The position numbers were made by a program, and so were the translations under genes. Shown in pieces: positions 59,079-64,000 of a stretch of DNA of 64,000 nucleotides. The notes under the pieces were generated by a model. That model saw nothing but the letters and a program-made list of their open reading frames with translations, did not search any database and was not told the origin of the DNA. Within the stretch, counting starts at the first letter, position 1. Every line of letters starts with the position of its first letter. Source of the DNA: Spirosoma sp. SC4-14 (GTDB lineage Bacteria > Bacteroidota > Bacteroidia > Cytophagales > Spirosomataceae); the NCBI RefSeq assembly GCF_037201965.1, contig NZ_CP147518.1, positions 371,001-435,000 on the forward strand, in the 5' to 3' direction.

Positions 59079-60200
59079 CTACCGATTGGCCATAATGACG
59101 CAAACGGGTGCCGGTACTTTCACCGACTGGCCGGTATAGGTCAGTTTACCGGTTTTTTGATCGCGCTTAAAAATGGTAATGTTGTCGGTATCCTGATGAG
59201 CAACAAATACATATTCGCCTTTTGGATCGATCAGAAAGTTACGCGGTGTTTTCCCTTCGGTTGGCTGATCGCCAATTTTGGTCAGTTTGCCATCATTACC
59301 AATCGAAAAAATAGCCAGCCCATTATAACCCCGATTCGACTGATACAGAAACTTGCCGCTTGGGTCAATATGAATATCGGCGCTGGTATTCTGTCCCGTA
59401 AAATCGGCAGGCAACGTTTTAACCCCGTCCTGAATAAGTGTCAGCGCACCGGTTTTGGGGTTCCGCGAAAACGAAGCTACCGATGAGATCATTTCTTCGA
59501 CCAGATACGCATATTTTCCGTTCGGATGAAAGGCAAGATGCCGGGGCCCCGAGCCTGGTTTTACGCTCGCATAAGGCGTTGAAGCAGGTTTTACGGTACT
59601 GGCTTTGGTGTTTATCTCAAAAATATTCAGCTTGTCCGTACCCAGGTCAGCGACATACACAAACCGATTATCGGGTGCCAGCGTTGCCGAATGAACGTGT
59701 GCTTTTTCCTGCCGCTGTTTGTTCGGTCCCGACCCTACGTCCTGAACACTATCGGTCGGTGCGCCTAACTTACCATCGGCCTCGATAGGCAACACGGCCA
59801 GACTTCCACCGCCATAGTTCGATACAAAAGCCGTTTTGCCCGTATGATCGACACTGACATGGCAAGGCCCTGCGCCCAGCGACGACTGCCCGTTCATGTA
59901 CTGCAACTTGCCCGTAGCTTTATCGACGCGATAGGAGCTAACTCCGCCTGATTTGTCGGCCCCTTCGTTTACCGAATAGAGGTAGTTGCCCGACGGATGC
60001 AAGGCCAGAAATGATGGACTCTTGGCATTGGAAACGGCCTGTATCTGGTGCATTGTCCCCGCTTTCCGGTCAAACTCGAAGACATAAATGCCTTCGCTCC
60101 CACGAAGTGAATACGTACCGATATACATAATTTCTTTGCCCGACTGCGCCTGTGCCGCTATACTTAAGCCTATTAAAACTCCCGTGAGTAATTTGTTCAT
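59079..60200 (-). CDS. Exported lactonase-family beta-propeller (YbhE type)
   Basis: A 373-residue seven-bladed propeller with a signal peptide (GLSIAAQA). Repeated blades such as HPSGNYLYSVNEG, DHTGKTAFVSNYGGGSL, APDNRFVYVADLGTDK and HPNGKYAYLVEEM match the lactonase family (6-phosphogluconolactonase YbhE). Because it is exported, 6-phosphogluconolactone is unlikely; a free sugar lactone is more probable, by inference. It may be cotranscribed with DUF1080. Confidence 0.85.
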   Translation of the reverse strand: MNKLLTGVLIGLSIAAQAQSGKEIMYIGTYSLRGSEGIYVFEFDRKAGTMHQIQAVSNAKSPSFLALHPSGNYLYSVNEGADKSGGVSSYRVDKATGKLQYMNGQSSLGAGPCHVSVDHTGKTAFVSNYGGGSLAVLPIEADGKLGAPTDSVQDVGSGPNKQRQEKAHVHSATLAPDNRFVYVADLGTDKLNIFEINTKASTVKPASTPYASVKPGSGPRHLAFHPNGKYAYLVEEMISSVASFSRNPKTGALTLIQDGVKTLPADFTGQNTSADIHIDPSGKFLYQSNRGYNGLAIFSIGNDGKLTKIGDQPTEGKTPRNFLIDPKGEYVFVAHQDTDNITIFKRDQKTGKLTYTGQSVKVPAPVCVIMANR

Positions 60201-60243
60201 AAAAGCAGTAGTAAAAGTTTAATAAGAGAGAAGACTGTACAAA

Positions 60244-61140
60244 CTACCGATGTTGATTGTAGTAGTTGACGGGAATGGCCTCATTAAGGTACTCCCACTC
60301 GGCCTGCGATAAGGCCGGACTATTGTTACTCGCTACGGCTTCGACCAATTGCGAATCGGTTCGGATGCCAACTACGGCCGATGCAACGGCAGGCTGATAA
60401 AGCGCAAACTGAATAGCGGTTGCCGTTGCACTTCGGTTAGCCGTGGAAGTAGCCGCAACCGCCTGGGCGGCCGTTTTTACCTGATCGGCACTATAAGTCA
60501 AATACGGCACGGCTGGTTTGTTAACCAGCATTCCTTTTGCCAGGCTTCCCCGCGTCAGCACACCAATATCGTTTTGCTGCAGCAACTCCAGACACGATTC
60601 TTCGGGCCGACGGTCGAGCAAACTATACTGCATCATCACCGTAACCATATTTGACCGAATAGTCCATTCCCGGATAACCGATGGCCGAATCGACGAAATT
60701 CCATATTCGCGAATTTTACCCTGTTGTTTGAGCACCTCGAACGCTTCGATCGTTTCATCGATTGGATCATCGAGTGTGCCCCCGTGAAGTTGGTAGAGGT
60801 CAATATAATCTGTTTGCAAACGCTTCAGGCTTTCGTCAGCAGCCTGAAGGATATAAGCTTTCGTGGGATTCCAGTCCCAGCCAGAGCCATCGGTTCGCCA
60901 TTGGTTGCCAACCTTTGTGGCCAAAATAACCTGCTGACGTATTCCCGCGAACGCCCGGCCAACAATTCGTTCATTCTCACCCTGGTCGTATAAGTCAGCA
61001 GTATCAAACAGGGTTATGCCTGCATCAAATGCTCTCTGTAATAACGCTATATTTTCACTATTATCGGCACTTATCGACATGCAGCCAAAACTTATTTCAC
61101 TAATTTTGAAATTTGTCTTTTTTAATGATCTATAATTCAT
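60244..61140 (-). CDS. Aldo/keto reductase
   Basis: From MNYRSLKKTNFKISEISFGC at 61140 the product has 298 residues. The AKR tetrad appears as D in FDTADLYDQGENE (D and Y), K in ILATKVGN and H in YQLHGGTLDD. It reduces carbonyls with NADPH. The six-codon extension to 61158 is possible. It lies 43 bp upstream of the lactonase gene. Confidence 0.87.
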   Translation of the reverse strand: MNYRSLKKTNFKISEISFGCMSISADNSENIALLQRAFDAGITLFDTADLYDQGENERIVGRAFAGIRQQVILATKVGNQWRTDGSGWDWNPTKAYILQAADESLKRLQTDYIDLYQLHGGTLDDPIDETIEAFEVLKQQGKIREYGISSIRPSVIREWTIRSNMVTVMMQYSLLDRRPEESCLELLQQNDIGVLTRGSLAKGMLVNKPAVPYLTYSADQVKTAAQAVAATSTANRSATATAIQFALYQPAVASAVVGIRTDSQLVEAVASNNSPALSQAEWEYLNEAIPVNYYNQHR

Positions 61141-61261
61141 TTGTGCGCGTTTAGTCAATAAAGACTATTATTTTTTAAATTTTTAATAAATGGCAAGGAA
61201 ATAATAGCGCCAGATTTCTTTTACATGAACAATGGTATTAAAACCGTTCAATAGAATCAAT

Positions 61262-61269
61262 TACTTTTG
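61262..61269 (+). promoter_or_regulatory. -7 element of the OmpA-like gene
   Basis: TACTTTTG matches TAnnTTTG. A TTA at 61238-61240 is the only candidate for -33. The leader to the ATG is about 70 nt. Confidence 0.45.
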
Positions 61270-61346
61270 CAAAACGATTGGCTCGAAATATAGCTTGTAT
61301 CGTTTAACCTAACTTTTCGTTACCCTTCAATATCTTAATCATCATT

Positions 61347-62231
61347 ATGAAACGTGTTCTTATTGTTTTCGCAGCTGTCGCCATGCTTTCTTCGTGTAAT
61401 AGCAAGAAGCGGCTTGCAGAAATCAAAGCCCTCCAGGAAGCCCGCGACAAAGCTGTTGCCTCACTAAATGATTGCGACCAGCGTACCGCTGATTTGCGTT
61501 CGCAATTATCTGCAAAAGACAACGATCTGCAAGGAAAAGATAAACAACTGGGCGATTTACAAGCTCAGATTGACTATCTGAAAAAGACCAATACCAACCT
61601 GCTGGATCGGATGTCGGATCTGTCTATTGTCAGCAAAGCTGGTGCCGAGAGCATTAAGAAATCGCTGGAAACGCTGAACGAACAAACGAAATATACGAAT
61701 AACCTGAATGCCTCTATCCAGCGCAAAGATTCGCTGAACCTGGCTCTGGTTATGAGTCTGAAACGGTCGCTCGATGATATCAATGATCAGGATGTTCAGG
61801 TAGAAGTGAAGAAAGGTGTTGTTTACGTTTCTCTGTCCGACAAACTTCTGTTCAAATCAGGTAGCTACGAAGTGTTGCCAGCCGCCGAAGTTGTACTGGG
61901 CAAAGTCGCTAAAGTAGTAAACGACCACAAAGACCTCGATATTCTGGTAGAAGGCCATACGGATACTGTACCCATTTCAACTGCTTCGATCAAAGACAAC
62001 TGGGATTTGAGCGCACTGCGGGCTACATCGGTTGTTCGGACTCTGCAAAACAAATTTTCGGTTGCGCCTGAGCGCCTAACAGCCGGTGGCCGTTCAGAGT
62101 TCGCTCCCAAAGACGATAACGGAACAGCCGTAGGCCGTCAGCAGAACCGCCGTACTGAAATTATCATCACGCCAAAACTCGACCAATTCTTCAATTTGCT
62201 GTCGAGCGGTCAGGCGGGTGGTAGCAAATAA
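61347..62231 (+). CDS. OmpA-family lipoprotein with coiled coil
   Basis: A 294-residue protein. The lipobox is MLSS-C17 after a short signal. Residues 20-150 are a long coiled coil (ARDKAVASLNDCDQRTADLR and on). Residues 155-285 form an OmpA/MotB peptidoglycan-binding domain with ILVEGHTDTVPIS and the NRRTEIII end. It would tether the outer membrane to peptidoglycan. A 70-bp palindrome follows directly. Confidence 0.92.
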   Translation: MKRVLIVFAAVAMLSSCNSKKRLAEIKALQEARDKAVASLNDCDQRTADLRSQLSAKDNDLQGKDKQLGDLQAQIDYLKKTNTNLLDRMSDLSIVSKAGAESIKKSLETLNEQTKYTNNLNASIQRKDSLNLALVMSLKRSLDDINDQDVQVEVKKGVVYVSLSDKLLFKSGSYEVLPAAEVVLGKVAKVVNDHKDLDILVEGHTDTVPISTASIKDNWDLSALRATSVVRTLQNKFSVAPERLTAGGRSEFAPKDDNGTAVGRQQNRRTEIIITPKLDQFFNLLSSGQAGGSK

Positions 62232-62236
62232 GCCAT

Positions 62237-62306
62237 CACCAGTTCATTAAAAGAGAGAGCCAGCTTATCGATCGATAAGCTGGCTCTCTCTTTTAATGAA
62301 CTGGTG
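62237..62306. repeat. 70-bp perfect palindrome, terminator-like
   Basis: Bases 62237-62271 are the exact reverse complement of 62272-62306, with no loop or mismatch. The centre is TTATCGATCGATAA. It starts five bases after the OmpA-like stop. As RNA it would make a very stable stem; as DNA it can form a cruciform. Confidence 0.9.
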
Positions 62307-62369
62307 TCATTGGCATAATTTATTGCAGCACGAATAACAACGGGCTAATGACCAATAACAAGTAGACCG

Positions 62370-63239
62370 CTATGAAATAGTGATCGTAAAGGTTGCTTTA
62401 AAGACGTGGTCCTGTGCCACCTGCTGAATCGCTTCCTTTTCCTGAATAGGTTTTTGCCTGCCTTCACTGTCGGCGCAGCCTAACCATGGCTCAATGCATA
62501 CAAAGGGAGCTTTTGGCTTGGCCCAGATGCCCAGATAAGGAAAATCCGGATAGTCGACTATAACGGTATGTTTATTTTTTTTGCTCCGGATAGTTGCCCG
62601 GCGAGATTCGAGGGTTTTGAATACAAGAGCATCCTGATCGAACAGATGTTTTGTTAGCGGTAGTCGATTCCCGTCGGTAAAAATGGGGTGAGTTTCGCCA
62701 GTAAAATAACCTGACCCTGAGAGCATATGCGTTTCAAGGGGTTCTGTTTTCTCAAATTCAATAAAATAATCTTCGTAGTCCTCTCCGGCATAGAACGGCA
62801 CCGCAAAAGCGGGATGCGCTCCTACCGAAAAGAAAACGACCTGATCATCTTCATTCACTACCCGGTACGTAATATTCAGGCTAGAGCCATTGAGCTCATA
62901 AATAATCTGGAATTCGAACTCGAATGGAAAATGCACTCGGGTTACATCGGTAGAACGTAATGAAAAAACAGCATGACTGGCCGAGGATTCGGTCGTATCA
63001 AAAATCGATTGCCGCGCAAAGCCATGTCGTTCAATAGGATACGTTTTTCCATTAACCAGCAACTGATTATTCAGGCACCCACCCACCACCGGAAACAGGT
63101 TGGGAGCATGCCATCCCCAAACGGTCGGATCGGCCTGCCAGAGGTGTTCAATGGCCGTTGGCTTATGAAAGATTGATGTTAGTTCAGCCCCTTTAGGCCG
63201 GACGCTGATGCGAAGGTGGTCGTTCTCTAGAGTTGTCAT
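62370..63239 (-). CDS. Aldose 1-epimerase family protein (LacX-like)
   Basis: From the ATG at 63239 the product has 289 residues. The galactose-mutarotase fold is marked by LRISVRPKGAELTSIF, APNLFPVVGGC, RHGFARQ and the catalytic-site VGAHPAFAVPF. Such LacX-type proteins may convert sugar anomers. It is alone on the minus strand, downstream of rpsG beyond a terminator. Confidence 0.82.
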   Translation of the reverse strand: MTTLENDHLRISVRPKGAELTSIFHKPTAIEHLWQADPTVWGWHAPNLFPVVGGCLNNQLLVNGKTYPIERHGFARQSIFDTTESSASHAVFSLRSTDVTRVHFPFEFEFQIIYELNGSSLNITYRVVNEDDQVVFFSVGAHPAFAVPFYAGEDYEDYFIEFEKTEPLETHMLSGSGYFTGETHPIFTDGNRLPLTKHLFDQDALVFKTLESRRATIRSKKNKHTVIVDYPDFPYLGIWAKPKAPFVCIEPWLGCADSEGRQKPIQEKEAIQQVAQDHVFKATFTITIS

Positions 63240-63253
63240 ATCCTGCAAAACTA

Positions 63254-63283
63254 AAAAAGCCGCCCAATGTTGAGCGGCTTTTT
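63254..63283. terminator. Terminator after rpsG
   Basis: AAAAAGCCGC (63254-63263) pairs exactly with GCGGCTTTTT (63274-63283), ten-base loop, A and T runs at both ends. It ends the rpsL-rpsG transcript and lies ahead of the epimerase gene. Confidence 0.9.
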
Positions 63284-63325
63284 GCGTATTCGGCGACCAC
63301 CGGGAATGTGGCCGGTTGGGTTGGT

Positions 63326-63793
63326 TTAGAACCGGAAGTGCGAAAACGCCTTGTTGGCTTCAGCCATGCGGTGCGTATCGTCTTTCTTTTTCACAGCCGC
63401 GCCTTCACCTTTCGATGCTGCAACGATTTCGGCTGCTAACCGGTCTACCATTGTTTTTTCACCCCGCGAACGAGCGTATCGGATAAGCCATTTCATGCCT
63501 ACCGCGACTTTCCGATCAGCCCGTACTTCGGTTGGCACCTGGAAGGTAGCACCCCCTACGCGACGGCTTTTTACTTCAACTGATGGCATTACGTTGTTTA
63601 ATGCCTTTTTCCAGGTATCCAGACCACTTTCGTTGGTGCGTTTTGCTACCACGTCAAGTGCATCGTAGAAGATGGAGTACGCCAGGCTTTTTTTGCCTTC
63701 GTACATCAGATTGTTTACAAATTTGGTTACGAGGACCTCTTTATATTTAGGGTCTGGTAATACGTAACGCTTGGGCGGTTTCGCCTTTCTCAT
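63326..63793 (-). CDS. rpsG: 30S ribosomal protein S7
   Basis: The protein has 155 residues: [53 protein letters not shown] and the C-terminal [10 protein letters not shown] are S7 features. It nucleates the 30S head. It follows rpsL by about 117 bp. The usual next gene, fusA, is not present; a terminator and an unrelated gene follow. Confidence 0.96.
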   Translation of the reverse strand: MRKAKPPKRYVLPDPKYKEVLVTKFVNNLMYEGKKSLAYSIFYDALDVVAKRTNESGLDTWKKALNNVMPSVEVKSRRVGGATFQVPTEVRADRKVAVGMKWLIRYARSRGEKTMVDRLAAEIVAASKGEGAAVKKKDDTHRMAEANKAFSHFRF

Positions 63794-63843
63794 GATTTCT
63801 TCAGATTTTTGATCTTACTCTGCCGTGTTTTTCAACGGGCAGT

Positions 63844-63905
63844 AGCCCCCAACCCCAAAGGGGGGGCATTAACTATCTTTCCTAAGCCCCTTTGGGGACG
63901 GGGCT
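63844..63905. repeat. Inverted repeat between rpsL and rpsG
   Basis: CCCCAAAGGGG (63853-63863) pairs with CCCCTTTGGGG (63887-63897) and AGCCCC (63844-63849) with GGGGCT (63900-63905). It begins right after the rpsL stop, followed on the minus-strand side by further G/C runs. It is a likely attenuator or mRNA-processing stem within the ribosomal operon. Confidence 0.7.
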
Positions 63906-63909
63906 TTTT

Positions 63910-64000
63910 TTACTTCTTCTTGCCTTTAGCTGGCGCACCTTTGCCGCCTTTAACTGGCGCCTGACCTGGTTTTGGCCGTTTTGCACCGTATTTCGAGCGG
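63910..64000 (-). CDS. rpsL: 30S ribosomal protein S12, C-terminal part
   Basis: The last 29 residues end the gene, beginning RSKYGAKRPK, which is the S12 C-terminus, and continue into a basic Gly/Ala/Lys tail ending KGKKK. The 5' end is cut by the window edge. The tail is about 15 residues longer than in E. coli S12, as in many Bacteroidota. Confidence 0.93.
   Translation of the reverse strand, partial: RSKYGAKRPKPGQAPVKGGKGAPAKGKKK

Overview
The window looks like a chromosomal segment of a member of the Bacteroidota, most probably class Cytophagia and close to Spirosoma. This is an inference from protein families (eukaryote-type GT3 glycogen synthase, the small acidic DUF2795 protein, vSGLT-type symporters, PD40-propeller peptidases, DUF1080 and DUF6265 secreted proteins), from the conserved gene order DUF177-rpmF-plsX-fabH-efp-accB-accC, and from repeated promoter elements of the Bacteroidota type (TTG, 16-21 nt, TAnnTTTG). 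I see no tRNA, rRNA, CRISPR array, insertion sequence or prophage. Gene density is high and most genes look like ordinary chromosomal genes.

Layout. 0-8 kb: an LpxA/GlmU-like acyltransferase-fold protein, mog, glycogen synthase, a Tat-exported glycosylasparaginase, purU, a vSGLT-like symporter and cutC. 8-16 kb: DUF2795, a carotenoid hydroxylase divergent from an AlbA_2 regulator, the bioF-bioD-bioA operon, a quinone reductase-like enzyme, ybeY, a polysaccharide deacetylase and an SDR. 16-29 kb: a CPBP membrane protease, a GMC oxidoreductase, then an accessory-looking block of a DUF3800 protein with a winged-helix-like tail, a DUF4143 ATPase split by one in-frame TGA, a large SWIM/SNF2 helicase and a TrpD2-like protein. 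lhgO and a Doc toxin/antitoxin pair follow. 29-36 kb: dps, NUDIX, DinB and a likely myo-inositol set (inositol oxygenase, two SSS symporters, an exported serine hydrolase). 36-42 kb: the fatty-acid/ribosome cluster from DUF177 to accC, all on the minus strand. 42-49 kb: mixed housekeeping genes interrupted by a visibly AT-rich block (about 45.6-47.8 kb) of two single genes that share a 10-bp motif at their 3' ends. 49-62 kb: mainly exported proteins: S9 peptidase, tricorn-like S41 protease, DUF1080, lactonase and an OmpA-type lipoprotein. 62-64 kb: a LacX-like epimerase, rpsG and the 3' end of rpsL.

The most striking non-coding pattern is the number of long, perfect or nearly perfect inverted repeats in intergenic gaps. 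There are more than fifteen, including a 70-bp perfect palindrome after the OmpA gene, 30-bp perfect arms between accB and accC, and a palindrome carrying two facing perfect DnaA boxes upstream of bioF. Most would serve as terminators. A few sit inside operons or away from gene ends and deserve attention.

Several gene starts were set by promoter position. For crtZ, lhgO, the Doc antitoxin, bioF and DUF177, a TAnnTTTG -7 element lies inside the longest open frame, so the true start must be downstream. For bioF the transcript probably begins at or next to the ATG.
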